The translations under genes were made by a program, and so were the position numbers. This document shows, in pieces, positions 52,686 through 61,816 of a stretch of DNA of 64,000 nucleotides (position 1 is the first letter of the stretch; every line of letters starts with the position of its first letter). The notes beneath the pieces were generated by a model. The model had not been told where the DNA came from. It saw only the letters and a list, made by a program, of their open reading frames with translations, and ran no database searches. The stretch comes from DASTFP01 sp963816855 (GTDB taxonomy: Bacteria; Verrucomicrobiota; Verrucomicrobiia; Chthoniobacterales; Terrimicrobiaceae): assembly GCA_963816855.1 (NCBI GenBank), contig CAWFMA010000007.1, positions 1-64,000 of the forward strand, in the 5' to 3' direction.

Positions 52686-53880
52686 GCAGCGAGGAGCACT
52701 TTACTCTAGTGGCGCGATTTCCGCATCGGAAGGAATTTCCTTTGGACCGGGCTCGACGGTCGGAATTCTCGGTGGGGGGCAGTTGGGGCGCATGTTTGGG
52801 ATAGCTGCCAGAAGGATGGGTTACCGGGTGCACGCCTTTGAACCGCATCCCGACAGCCCGGCCGGGCAGATCAGTGACGTGGAAGTCAACGCGCCGTATG
52901 CCGATTCCGAAGCGCTGAAGCGGTTCGCCCGCCAGGTCGATGTGATCTCCTTCGAGTTCGAGAACATTCCGCTTTCGGCGATCAAGGAGGTGGCGCGCCT
53001 GCGCCCCTTGCGCCCGCGCGGGGAAGTTCTGCATATCTGCCAGAATCGGGAGCGAGAAAAGGCGTTCCTGGCGAAGCAGGGCTTTCCTCACGCCGCTTTC
53101 GCGGTCGTCGAATCTCCGGAGAGTCTGCGCGCGGCGCTGGCAGCCATTGGAACGCCGTCAGTTCTCAAGACGGCGGATTTTGGATACGACGGGAAAGGCC
53201 AGTTGAGGTTGGAGGAGGCCTGTGACGCCCAAGAGGTCTGGCGGGCTTTCAAGGCGCCGCGAGGCGTCCTTGAGAAATGGATTCCCTTCGAGGCGGAGCT
53301 TTCCGTCATCGCGGCACGCGATCTTGCGGGGCGGATCGTCGCCTTTCCGCCTTCGGAAAATCTCCACCAGCGCCACATTCTCGATGTCTCGATCGTTCCT
53401 GCGCGCTTCCCCGCCGGCGTGCGCGAAGCGGCTATCCGGCTGGCGTCCGAAATTGCGGACGCGCTGGGCGTGGTCGGGTTGCTGGCCGTCGAATTTTTCC
53501 TCGCGCGCGACGGTCGCCTCCTGGTCAATGAACTGGCGCCCCGTCCGCACAATTCGGGCCATTACACATTCGACGCGTGCGTAACGAGTCAGTTCGAGCA
53601 GCAACTGCGGGCGGTTTGCGGCCTCCCCCTGGGGTCGAACGCATTGCTTACCCCGGTCGTGATGTGGAATCTGCTGGGAGATCTCTGGGAACACGGCACT
53701 CCGGATTGGGGTGTGGTGCTCCGCGAGCCACGAGCCAAGCTTCACATCTATGGCAAGGCCGAGGCCCGTCCCGGGAGGAAGATGGGACACGTCACCGTGC
53801 TTGCCGAAATCGAGGAAGCCCTGGATATTGTCGAGGCATTCAAAAAGCAACTGGGAGACGGAGAGTTTCTTCATTCATGA
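52684..53880 (+). CDS. purK: N5-carboxyaminoimidazole ribonucleotide synthase
   Basis: ATP-grasp enzyme of purine synthesis that carboxylates AIR, 398 residues. TVGILGGGQLGRMFGIAARR, VDVISFEFENIP, REKAFLAKQGFPHA, VLKTADFGYDGKGQ, LVNELAPRPHNSGHYT and TSQFEQQLRAVCGLPLG are diagnostic. The N-terminal 25 residues before TVGILGG are longer than usual, but no other start codon is in frame. Its ATG overlaps, on the other strand, the start codon of the LpxL-WaaF gene. purE was not found. Confidence 0.93.
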   Translation: MQRGALYSSGAISASEGISFGPGSTVGILGGGQLGRMFGIAARRMGYRVHAFEPHPDSPAGQISDVEVNAPYADSEALKRFARQVDVISFEFENIPLSAIKEVARLRPLRPRGEVLHICQNREREKAFLAKQGFPHAAFAVVESPESLRAALAAIGTPSVLKTADFGYDGKGQLRLEEACDAQEVWRAFKAPRGVLEKWIPFEAELSVIAARDLAGRIVAFPPSENLHQRHILDVSIVPARFPAGVREAAIRLASEIADALGVVGLLAVEFFLARDGRLLVNELAPRPHNSGHYTFDACVTSQFEQQLRAVCGLPLGSNALLTPVVMWNLLGDLWEHGTPDWGVVLREPRAKLHIYGKAEARPGRKMGHVTVLAEIEEALDIVEAFKKQLGDGEFLHS

Positions 53881-53908
53881 GGCCATGCGATCTGCGTTAG
53901 GATAACTA

Positions 53909-54277
53909 GTGACCTCGCGCGCGATAAGGGTGAAAAATCCGCCGCGGGTCATCGTAGCGGCGTTCCTATTGGGATTGTTTCTGGCCGGGTTCATTGTTCT
54001 GGCGGTTTGGCAAACCGGGACGCAAATCGACAGAGCGAGAATGGCCGGCCGGATCGTCGCCAAGGAATTTGTCCCTGGATTGGAGCACCAGGTTACTCTT
54101 GGGCGCGCCGGCCGGGTAACGGCCGCGGAGTCCGACGGGGACTACATCCTTACCGTGGAGATTCCAATGGCGGACGGCGGGACCAAGTCCTATCATGTCT
54201 GGGTTGACAAGAAGCGATACCAGGCTCTGAAGATCGGAGATTCGTTCGATGTAGGGCCCTATCTCTCGCACGAATAA
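53909..54277 (+). CDS. small membrane-anchored hypothetical protein
   Basis: A 122-residue protein from GTG 53909. An N-terminal basic stretch and membrane helix (VIVAAFLLGLFLAGFIVLAV) are followed by a periplasmic beta-rich domain (GRVTAAESDGDYILTVEIPM, TKSYHVWVDKKRYQALKIGD). The layout of N-in anchor plus small beta-domain is common, and I recognise no specific family. It lies between purK and the Bat operon. Confidence 0.6.
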   Translation: MTSRAIRVKNPPRVIVAAFLLGLFLAGFIVLAVWQTGTQIDRARMAGRIVAKEFVPGLEHQVTLGRAGRVTAAESDGDYILTVEIPMADGGTKSYHVWVDKKRYQALKIGDSFDVGPYLSHE

Positions 54278-54348
54278 AAAATGAACGAGCTTCGGGGCAC
54301 GCTGTCTCAGGTTGTAAATACCTAGTCTTTCCGTTTCGGTATTTCTTT

Positions 54349-55338
54349 ATGAGTATTCTTGCACAGCAAACAAACAGTCAGGTTCTGGAGGCGCGCCAAT
54401 GGATTGAGCCATTGGTTTCGGAAGTCGGCAAAGTGGTGGTCGGTCAAAAAAAGCTCGTCCACCGGCTTCTCACCGGCCTCCTCTGCAACGGCCATGTGCT
54501 GCTTGAAGGCGTTCCCGGGCTGGCGAAAACACTTACCGTCCGCACCATGGCCTCCTGCATCCGGACGGGTTTTCAGCGGATTCAGTTCACCCCCGATCTT
54601 CTCCCCGCCGACCTTATTGGCACTCTGATTTACAATCCCCGGGACGGCGAGTTCACCACTAAACTTGGCCCGATTTTTTCCAACCTGATTCTCGCCGACG
54701 AGATCAACCGCGCCCCGGCCAAAGTCCAGAGCGCGCTTCTCGAAGCGATGCAGGAGCGTCAGGTGACCATCAGCGACTCGACCTACCCGCTTTCGGATCC
54801 GTTTCTGGTCCTGGCCACGCAAAACCCGATCGAACACGAGGGAACCTATCAGCTTCCCGAGGCGCAACTCGATCGCTTCATGCTTAAGGTTAATGTCGGC
54901 TATCCCACGCGCGAGGAAGAGCGGGAAATCCTGAACACGATGGCCACCTCCTCGCCGGTTCTCAGCGTTCAGCCGGTCGTGTCGCCCGAGGAGATTGTCC
55001 ATGCTCGCGGCGTGGTCAATTCCATCTACGTGGACGACCGTATCAAAGACTACATTGTCAACATTGTCTGGGCCACCCGGGATCCCGCCGCTTATAAGCT
55101 CAAGCTGGACGGGATAATTCGCTTTGGCGCCTCGCCGCGCGCGACCATCTACCTTACGCTGGCCGCCAAAGCGCAGGCCTTCATCGCCGGGCGCGGCTAT
55201 GTAACGCCCCAGGATGTGAAATCCATAGGCCAGGAGGTGCTGCGCCACCGCATCGGCGTGACCTACGAAGCCGAGGCCGAATCCGTAACCAGCGAGATGG
55301 TGGTGGAGAAGATTTTCGCCGGTCTTCCCGTTCCGTAA
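54349..55338 (+). CDS. MoxR-family AAA+ ATPase
   Basis: A 329-residue chaperone-like ATPase that typically acts with VWA proteins. Walker A GVPGLAKT, RIQFTPDLLPADLIGTLIYN, Walker B LILADEINRAPAKVQSALLE, sensor 1 LATQNPIEHEGTYQLPEAQL and the C-terminal lid. It starts the eight-gene Bat operon; in Bacteroides and other bacteria such operons have been linked to aerotolerance, though that function is debated. It probably remodels the BatA/BatB complex. Confidence 0.93.
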   Translation: MSILAQQTNSQVLEARQWIEPLVSEVGKVVVGQKKLVHRLLTGLLCNGHVLLEGVPGLAKTLTVRTMASCIRTGFQRIQFTPDLLPADLIGTLIYNPRDGEFTTKLGPIFSNLILADEINRAPAKVQSALLEAMQERQVTISDSTYPLSDPFLVLATQNPIEHEGTYQLPEAQLDRFMLKVNVGYPTREEEREILNTMATSSPVLSVQPVVSPEEIVHARGVVNSIYVDDRIKDYIVNIVWATRDPAAYKLKLDGIIRFGASPRATIYLTLAAKAQAFIAGRGYVTPQDVKSIGQEVLRHRIGVTYEAEAESVTSEMVVEKIFAGLPVP

Positions 55339-55418
55339 CTCTGGCCCCGGCAGCGAAGCCTCGTTGCGCAGACGTTTGATTGACCGAGAGGATCTGCCTC
55401 CGATCTTGATCCGCACCC

Positions 55419-56306
55419 ATGAACCAGGACCCACGCGAAATCCTGAAAAAAATCCGCCGCCTTGAGTTGCGCACGCGGCGCTTGGTGAATTCCTCGTTTT
55501 CCGGCCACTATCACAGCGTCTTCAAAGGGCGCGGCATGAACTTTGAGGAAGTGCGCGAGTACATTTCCGGAGACGACATTCGGAGCATCGACTGGAACGT
55601 CACGGCAAGGATGAATACTCCATACGTGAAGAAATTCACCGAGGAGCGGGAACTCACCGTGATGTTGCTCGTGGATGTCAGTGCCTCCGGAACGTTTGGC
55701 AGCATCGAATTGAGCAAGCGAGAGCTTGCCGCGGAGGTCGCGGCGATCCTTGCTTTCAGCGCGATCAACAACCGGGACAAAGTCGGCTTGCTCTTATTCT
55801 CCGAAGAGGTCGAGCTTTTCATCGCCCCGAAGAAGGGGCGTCTCCATACCTTGAGGTTGATTCGCGAAATGCTCTATTTCCAGCCCCGCGGCAGGCGGAC
55901 CAATCTGGCCGCGGCCCTTGAGTATCTCAACAAGCTCATTTCGCGGCGCGCGGTGGTGTTTGTGATCTCTGATTTCCTTGCTCCCGATTACAGCAAGCCG
56001 CTCACGGTCACGAGTCGCCGCCATGATCTCGTGGCCATGCCGGTAATTGATCCGGGCGAGGAGCGGTTGCCCAACGTGGGTTTGATAACGTTTGAGGACG
56101 CCGAAACCGGCGAGCAAGTCGAGATCAACACGTCCAGTTCCGGCATTCGCGAGGCGTTCGCCGCAGAAGAAAAGCGCCGGCGCAAGAACCTCGACAAGTT
56201 GTTTGGATCCCGGGGTGTCGATGTGGTTCCGCTCGCCACGGACGAAGACTATCTCATCCCCCTGCGTGCGTTCTTCGAGCGGCGCGAAAGGAGGGCGGCT
56301 GCATGA
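55419..56306 (+). CDS. DUF58 domain protein
   Basis: A 295-residue protein with the DUF58/VWA-like fold that is almost always encoded beside MoxR. It has RRLVNSSFSGHYHSVFKGRG, EVREYISGDDIRSIDWNVTA, FTEERELTVMLLVDVSASG (a degenerate MIDAS DxSxS) and AVVFVISDFLAPD. It overlaps the next gene by four bases (ATGA type). It is presumed to link the ATPase to membrane VWA partners. Confidence 0.9.
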   Translation: MNQDPREILKKIRRLELRTRRLVNSSFSGHYHSVFKGRGMNFEEVREYISGDDIRSIDWNVTARMNTPYVKKFTEERELTVMLLVDVSASGTFGSIELSKRELAAEVAAILAFSAINNRDKVGLLLFSEEVELFIAPKKGRLHTLRLIREMLYFQPRGRRTNLAAALEYLNKLISRRAVVFVISDFLAPDYSKPLTVTSRRHDLVAMPVIDPGEERLPNVGLITFEDAETGEQVEINTSSSGIREAFAAEEKRRRKNLDKLFGSRGVDVVPLATDEDYLIPLRAFFERRERRAAA

Positions 56307-56824
56307 CCTCCGCCATCGCGTCCCCGACCCCCGCTCCGATCCACGATATTGTCGGGCCGCTCTGGATTTTTCCTTATCCGCTTTGGGTCATCGTGACAGT
56401 GGCCCTGGCAGGCCTCGCGCTGCTCGGTCTGGTTTTCTGGCTGACCCGGCGCAAACGCGCGCTCGCGCCGCAGACCCCGCGGCAGCGCGCTCTGGCCGCG
56501 CTCGAGGAATTGCGCGGGGGAGTCAGCGAGTCGGACTCATATGGCTTTGGCGTGAAGGTCTCCGATTGTCTGCGCACCTACATTCGCGATCAGCACGGCC
56601 TTGATGCGATAACCCGCACCTCCCTCGAGTTCCTCGAGGCCCTTCGCGATCATCCGGCGTTTTCAAGCGGGGAGAAGGCCGCGCTTTCCGAGTTTCTCGA
56701 GTCGGTCGATTTGCTCAAATATGCGCGGCTGCCCGCTGCCGCCGACGACCTGCGTTCTTTGCTTTCGATTGGGGAGCGCCTGGTCAAGGGAGAAAGCCCG
56801 GATCGGGCAGGGGCGTTGAAATGA
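56303..56824 (+). CDS. DUF4381-like membrane protein of the Bat operon
   Basis: A 173-residue protein: short periplasmic N-terminus, one membrane helix (LWVIVTVALAGLALLGLVFW), then a cytosolic helical part (ALAALEELRGGVSESDSYGF, KVSDCLRTYIRDQHGLDAIT, LSEFLESVDLLKYARLP) that follows the DUF4381 pattern. Such proteins sit between DUF58 and BatA in many operons. It overlaps both neighbours by four bases. Confidence 0.72.
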   Translation: MTSAIASPTPAPIHDIVGPLWIFPYPLWVIVTVALAGLALLGLVFWLTRRKRALAPQTPRQRALAALEELRGGVSESDSYGFGVKVSDCLRTYIRDQHGLDAITRTSLEFLEALRDHPAFSSGEKAALSEFLESVDLLKYARLPAAADDLRSLLSIGERLVKGESPDRAGALK

Positions 56825-57840
56825 GCGGGGGAACTCCATTCGGCTTCAGCTTTGCCCATCCGTGGGTGTTGCTCTTTCTTCTCTTGCTGCCGGTTTTGGC
56901 TGTGCTTAGAGGACGCCTTGGTGGAACCCCGGGCGTAACCTTCTCGACCACCGCGACCCTCTCTGCGTTGGGGCGGAGGAGGCGTTCTCGAGCCGGTGCT
57001 TTGCTGGCCCTCCTCGCTCATTTGGCTCTGGCCAGTCTGATCATCGGCTTGGCGCGGCCCCAGCTCGGGCGTACCCTGACCAGCGTTCAGGCGAGCGGCG
57101 TCGACATCATGTTGGCGCTGGACGTGTCGCGTTCCATGCTGGCCGAAGACTACAACATCGGAGCGCAACGCGCCAATCGCATCGATGCGGTGAAAGAGGT
57201 GACCGAGCAATTTATCCGGCAGCGTCCAAACGACCGGATCGGGATCGTGGCCTTTGCGGGGAGGCCTTACTTGGTGAGCCCGCTCACGCTTGACCATGAC
57301 TGGCTGATTCAGAACCTTGATCGCCTGCAAATTGGGATGGTCGAAGATGGCACGGCGATCGGCTCCGCTATCGCCTCGGCGGCAAACCGCCTGAAAGACA
57401 AGGAAGCCAAGAGCAAGCTTATCGTCCTGCTTACCGACGGGGACAACAACGCGGGTCGCGTCACGCCGCTCACCGCGACGGAAGCCTCCAAGGCTCTGGG
57501 GGTTCGGATCTACACCATCGGCGCCGGCACGAATGGAGAGGTGCCATTTCCTTTCAGCGATCCTTTTGGACGCACCGTCTACCGGAATGTTCACATGGAG
57601 TATAACGACGATTTGCTGAAGCAGATCGCCTCGATTTCGATGGGCAAATATTTTCGCGCGAGCGACACGAGCTCGTTGAAAGAGGTCTTCAATGAGATCG
57701 ATCGTATGGAAAAGACCAAGGTCAGCGTCGAAAAGACCACCGACTATCGCGACCTCTTTCCGATCTTTTTATTGGCCGGCTTTGTTCTGCTCGGATCCGA
57801 GGTTCTTCTTTCCCAGACCGTATGGAGACGTCTTCCCTGA
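56821..57840 (+). CDS. batA: BatA, VWA-domain membrane protein
   Basis: A 339-residue VWA protein: an N-terminal helix (FAHPWVLLFLLLLPVLAVL), a second helix near residue 65, then a VWA domain with the MIDAS motif VDIMLALDVSRSMLAEDY, IVAFAGRPYLVSPLTLDH, VLLTDGDNNAGR and a threonine MIDAS contact region, and a C-terminal helix (FPIFLLAGFVLLGSEVLL). A divalent metal at the MIDAS would mediate protein contact. The gene overlaps BatB by 19 bases. Confidence 0.9.
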   Translation: MSGGTPFGFSFAHPWVLLFLLLLPVLAVLRGRLGGTPGVTFSTTATLSALGRRRRSRAGALLALLAHLALASLIIGLARPQLGRTLTSVQASGVDIMLALDVSRSMLAEDYNIGAQRANRIDAVKEVTEQFIRQRPNDRIGIVAFAGRPYLVSPLTLDHDWLIQNLDRLQIGMVEDGTAIGSAIASAANRLKDKEAKSKLIVLLTDGDNNAGRVTPLTATEASKALGVRIYTIGAGTNGEVPFPFSDPFGRTVYRNVHMEYNDDLLKQIASISMGKYFRASDTSSLKEVFNEIDRMEKTKVSVEKTTDYRDLFPIFLLAGFVLLGSEVLLSQTVWRRLP

Positions 57841-59942
57841 CCTTTTCCCAGCCGGCCTGGTTCTTCGCCTTGGCGATCGTGCCGATCATCGGAGGACTCT
57901 ACTACTGGTCGCAGCGCCGCAATTCTGCGATTCTCTCCAGGGTGGTTGCGCCGCGGCTTCGAGCGCAGCTTGCGGGCGCGGTCAGCATCGGGCGCCGGAC
58001 TCTGAAGTCGATCTTGATCCTGGCCGTATTCAGCCTGATCGCGGTGGCTCTGGCGAGGCCCCAGATGGGATTTATTCAGCGTGAGGTCAAACAACGTGGG
58101 CGGGATGTGATCATCGCCATCGACACCTCCCGCAGCATGCTGGCGACCGATGTGGCGCCCAGCAGGCTCGCGCGGGCGAAACTCGTGGCGCAGGATTTGC
58201 TCCGCCTCGTGCGGGGCGATCGGCTCGGCTTGATAGCCTTTGCCGGCTCGGCGTTTCTGCAAGCTCCCTTGACCCTGGACTACAGCGCGGTGCTGGCTTC
58301 GCTCGACGAACTCGACACCGCAGTCATTCCGAAGGGGGGAACGAACATCGCCGAAGCCATTCGCATGGCCGAACAGGCTTTCGGAAAGGGGGAGGGGCAC
58401 ACCCGAGCCTTGATTATCCTGACGGACGGGGAGGAACTGGATGCCGACGGAGTCTCCGCGGCGAAGCGGGCCGCAGCTCTCGGAGTAAGGATCTTCACGG
58501 TGGGAATCGGCTCTGGAGAGGGTTCTCTGATTCCTTTGCGCACGGAAGGCGGCGGGACGGACTTCGTCCGGGATTCGGACGGCAAGCCTGTGCAAAGTCG
58601 GTTGGATGAAAAGAGGCTTAAAGAAATCGCCCAGGCCGGAGGCGGATTTTATGAACCGCTCGGGCCGGAAGCAGCGCAGAAGATTTTTGAGAATGGAATT
58701 CTGAAAATTGATGAGACCGAAACCGGAATCATGACTTCCCGGCAGCCGATTGAACGCTATCAATGGCCGCTGAGTCTTGGCGCAGGCTTGCTCGCGGTCT
58801 GGTTGATTCTCAGCGATCGGAAGAGGAGACCTTCCTCGGTCCGCCAGGGTGCGCTGGCGGCAATCTTTCTCGGGATTTCGGTTTCCGCGTCGCCCGCCGT
58901 TACGGGTCTCGAGGAATATCAGGCGGGCAACTTCGAAAAGGCGAAGGCGGAATTTGAGAGGCGATTGCAGGCCTTGCCGGATTCGGACAAGTTGAACTTC
59001 AACGCCGGGGCGGCTTCCTACAAGTCTGGCGACTTTGCCAAGGCGGTGGATCATTTTACGAAGGCATTGCTGAGCGACGACAAGAAGCTTCGAGAGGATG
59101 CGTCCTATAATCTTGCCAATTCGCTGGTGCGTCGCGGCGAGGCCGCAAAGGGAAGCGAGGAAAAAAAAGCGGATTGGAAGAACGCCATTCAGCACTACAC
59201 GGAGGCGCTGAATATCGATCCTAAGAAAAAAGAGGCGGAGGAAAATCGCGATATTGTCAAGAAGTTGCTCGAAGATCTGAAAAAGCAAGAGCAGCAGCAG
59301 AAGCAGGATCAGCAGCAGAAGCAGGATCAGCAGCAGAAGCAGGATCAGCAGCAGAAGCAGGATCAGCAGCAGAAGCAGGATCAGCAGCAGAAGCAGGATC
59401 AGCAGCAGAAGCAGGATCAGCAGCAGAAGCAGGATCAGCAGCAGAAGCAGGATCAGCAGCAGAAGCAGGATCAGCAGCAGAAGCAGGATCAGCAGCAGAA
59501 GCAGGATCAGCAGCAGAAGCAGGAGCAGCAGCAGAAGCAGGATCAGCAGCAGAAGCAGGATCAGCAGCAGAAGCAGGGAAATGATCAGAAGACCCCGCAG
59601 GCCGACGACAACAGCGGAAATAGCCGCGATCAAAAACAGGAGGAACAAAAGGATCCAGCGCGACAGGAGATGGCGCAAAACCGAGCCCAAGACAAAGGAC
59701 AACCCCAACCCACCCCGCAGCCGACTCCCGGAGAAAGGAAACGAGGAGAAATCAAGCCCAACCAGGAGGAAGAAAAGGCCGACACTTCCGGTAGCGCCGG
59801 CTCGGAGGCTGAGCCCGTGGAGAAGGAAGGGGAGATGAGCGCCGCCCAGGCTAACGGATTGCTAAATTCTCTTCGCTCGGAGGAGGAACGCGTGCGATTG
59901 ATGCAAAGGCACGAAACGGAGGAGACTTTGAAGGATTGGTGA
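57822..59942 (+). CDS. batB: BatB-BatC fusion: VWA domain, TPR repeats, Gln-rich repeat tract
   Basis: A 706-residue protein joining two functions usually on separate genes. Residues 1-330 are BatB: membrane helices, VWA with AIDTSRSMLATD, IAFAGSAFLQAPLTLDY, IILTDGEEL and a C-terminal helix near 305-330. Residues about 350-470 are BatC-like TPRs (YQAGNFEKAKAEFERRLQAL, NFNAGAASYKSGDFAKAVDH). Residues 491-586 are a QQQKQD hexapeptide tract. The rest is charged and disordered. The tract makes the C-terminal part a long, flexible rod. It ends TGATG with BatD. Confidence 0.88.
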   Translation: METSSLTFSQPAWFFALAIVPIIGGLYYWSQRRNSAILSRVVAPRLRAQLAGAVSIGRRTLKSILILAVFSLIAVALARPQMGFIQREVKQRGRDVIIAIDTSRSMLATDVAPSRLARAKLVAQDLLRLVRGDRLGLIAFAGSAFLQAPLTLDYSAVLASLDELDTAVIPKGGTNIAEAIRMAEQAFGKGEGHTRALIILTDGEELDADGVSAAKRAAALGVRIFTVGIGSGEGSLIPLRTEGGGTDFVRDSDGKPVQSRLDEKRLKEIAQAGGGFYEPLGPEAAQKIFENGILKIDETETGIMTSRQPIERYQWPLSLGAGLLAVWLILSDRKRRPSSVRQGALAAIFLGISVSASPAVTGLEEYQAGNFEKAKAEFERRLQALPDSDKLNFNAGAASYKSGDFAKAVDHFTKALLSDDKKLREDASYNLANSLVRRGEAAKGSEEKKADWKNAIQHYTEALNIDPKKKEAEENRDIVKKLLEDLKKQEQQQKQDQQQKQDQQQKQDQQQKQDQQQKQDQQQKQDQQQKQDQQQKQDQQQKQDQQQKQDQQQKQDQQQKQDQQQKQEQQQKQDQQQKQDQQQKQGNDQKTPQADDNSGNSRDQKQEEQKDPARQEMAQNRAQDKGQPQPTPQPTPGERKRGEIKPNQEEEKADTSGSAGSEAEPVEKEGEMSAAQANGLLNSLRSEEERVRLMQRHETEETLKDW
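59292..59579 (+). repeat. 16 tandem copies of an 18-bp unit in batB
   Basis: The unit CAGCAGCAGAAGCAGGAT encodes QQQKQD and runs in register for 288 bases, 16 copies. Copies 1-12, 14 and 15 are D-type, copy 13 ends in E (GAG) and copy 16 in G (GGA). The copies are nearly identical at DNA level. This points to recent expansion, and copy number is likely to vary between strains or be miscounted in assembly. Confidence 0.95.
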
Positions 59943-61816
59943 TGAAGACTCGAACGACGCAGTTTCTTGGCACCTTAGCCCTCGCTCTCTTCGTTTTGAC
60001 GCGAACGGGCGAGGCTCAACAGGTTCAGGCCGAACTGTCTCAAGAATATGCCGCGGTAGGTCAGCCCGTTCGGTTGAATATTACGGTGACCGGCGAACGG
60101 GGCGCCCAAGTCCCCCAACAATTGAGCATCGACGGCATCGACGCCCGTTTCGTCGGGAAGTCCGAACAGATGCAATGGCAGTTAAATGGGCGTGGGGTAA
60201 ACTCGAGTTCGACCGCCACGTATAGTTACCTGATCGTCCCATTGCGGCAGGGTGACTTCACGATTCCTCCCATATCGGTCACCGTCGGCGGAAAGAGCGT
60301 GAAGACGGCGGCTCTGACCCTGAGGGTTGCCGGCGGTCAGGGGATCCCTGTGTTGCCGGCGATTCCCGTTCCTCAGGGTCAAAAGGGCCGGCAAGGTTCG
60401 GCGCCTCCGGCCGTCGTGCAATCAACGCCTCGCGCGCAGGTTTCCCGGTCGGATGAGAAAAAAGTCGCGTTCGGAGATCTGATCATTCCCAAGAAAACGG
60501 TGTATGTGGGGGAGGTCATGCCGGTTGAGTTGAGGTTCTATTTTGATGCCAGCTATCCCGTTCGACTTCCGGATCGCCCCACGTTCGCCGGCGATGGCTT
60601 TACGGTAATGCGTCTGACGAAACCCATTGAAAAGCAGCAGGAGGTTGATGGGCGGACCTATAACGTAGTAATTTTTCAGACGGCCATTTCGGCCGCGAAG
60701 GCGGGGAACCTCGAAATTCCTGCGGGAAGCATCGAATCCCAAATTCAGGTTCCCACCAGAGTCCCTTCAGGGGTCGATGACCTGTTCGGAAGCTTTTTCG
60801 GAAGCATGATGTCGTCCGGGGATATCCGACAGATCACCGTGCCGACTCAATCCGCAAAGTTAGAGGTAAAGCCGCTGCCCAAAGATGGCCGGCCCGCGGA
60901 CTTCAGCGGAGCGGTCGGGCAGTTTTCTCTGGAAGCTTCCGCCTCGCCAAAACAGTCTGCGGCCGGCGACCCGATCTCCTTCAACGTCACGGTCTCCGGG
61001 CGCGGAAACTTTGACGCGATGGGCGCGCCTTCACTCATCGATAGCGAGGGGTGGAAGTCGTATCCGCCCGCAGAAAAGTTCGAATCCAGCCCGAGCGATC
61101 CCATCGGGTTCAATGGCGCAAAGCGCTTTGAATACATGCTCGTTGCGCGCGAAGATCGTTCGAAGACGCCCGTGGCGCAGGTTTCTTTCTTTGATCCATC
61201 GCTCGAGAAATACGTGACCATTAAGAGCAGCCCGATTGAGGTCGCCGCGAAGGGCACCGCGGTTCAAGGCACAGTGGCGGCTGCAACCCCGGCCGCTCAG
61301 CCACAAGCCAGCGCGACTCCGGAATCGAAGCCGATCCAGAACGAAAGTTCGCTGGCCTCCGACTTCTCCCCGGGGAGCTTTACGTCCTTTGCCTACGACC
61401 GGAGGTTTCTGGTCATGAATGGCGCCCTGGCCGCCGCCTGGTCAGTTGCCTTTGCGCTGGGTGTGGGACGCGTGGTGGCCGGTTCGGCTTTCGCCAAGGA
61501 GTCCGCCGCGCGGCGCGGTATTCGAGGGCTCGTTCGCAGGATGGAAGATCCCAAGTGCGAACCAGCCGAATTCTTCGATACTGCCGAGAAATTCGTCTTC
61601 CTAAAGCTGAACTCCAATGGGACCGCCGCGGACGCTCGCGATTTGCTGGAAACGTCCCGCGTCAGCGATACAACCAAAACCGGCATCCGCACGATTCTCA
61701 ATCATCACGACGAATGGAAGTTTTCGGCCAACGGCGCGCCCAAAAATCTCAATCCGGACGAGAAGCGGCAGATGCTCGATCAGCTCAAGAATTTTGACCG
61801 TGAATTGCGCGCGTAA
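59942..61816 (+). CDS. batD: BatD, large periplasmic/membrane protein
   Basis: A 624-residue protein from ATG 59942. Signal peptide (FLGTLALALFVLTRTGEA), then repeated beta-sandwich (oxygen-tolerance domain) modules: QVQAELSQEYAAVGQPVRLN, GDFTIPPISVTVGGKSVKT, PKKTVYVGEVMPVELRFY, NLEIPAGSIESQIQVPT, and a third module with SFNVTVSGRGNFDAMGAP. A membrane helix near residue 500 (NGALAAAWSVAFALGVGRVV) precedes a cytosolic helical tail. It follows the BatD pattern and overlaps BatE by 17 bases. Confidence 0.87.
   Translation: MKTRTTQFLGTLALALFVLTRTGEAQQVQAELSQEYAAVGQPVRLNITVTGERGAQVPQQLSIDGIDARFVGKSEQMQWQLNGRGVNSSSTATYSYLIVPLRQGDFTIPPISVTVGGKSVKTAALTLRVAGGQGIPVLPAIPVPQGQKGRQGSAPPAVVQSTPRAQVSRSDEKKVAFGDLIIPKKTVYVGEVMPVELRFYFDASYPVRLPDRPTFAGDGFTVMRLTKPIEKQQEVDGRTYNVVIFQTAISAAKAGNLEIPAGSIESQIQVPTRVPSGVDDLFGSFFGSMMSSGDIRQITVPTQSAKLEVKPLPKDGRPADFSGAVGQFSLEASASPKQSAAGDPISFNVTVSGRGNFDAMGAPSLIDSEGWKSYPPAEKFESSPSDPIGFNGAKRFEYMLVAREDRSKTPVAQVSFFDPSLEKYVTIKSSPIEVAAKGTAVQGTVAAATPAAQPQASATPESKPIQNESSLASDFSPGSFTSFAYDRRFLVMNGALAAAWSVAFALGVGRVVAGSAFAKESAARRGIRGLVRRMEDPKCEPAEFFDTAEKFVFLKLNSNGTAADARDLLETSRVSDTTKTGIRTILNHHDEWKFSANGAPKNLNPDEKRQMLDQLKNFDRELRA

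Noticed and set aside
51198..52709. 503-codon plus-strand ORF
   Set aside because: Antisense to the LpxL-WaaF gene; Arg/Gly-rich composition typical of a GC-rich shadow.
59292..59579. CRISPR array
   Set aside because: The repeats are direct and without spacers, in frame and coding, so it is a tandem protein repeat.
59281..59580. Long minus-strand ORF across the repeat region, rich in leucine
   Set aside because: The 18-bp repeat read backwards gives poly-Leu runs; it is a shadow of batB, not a membrane protein.
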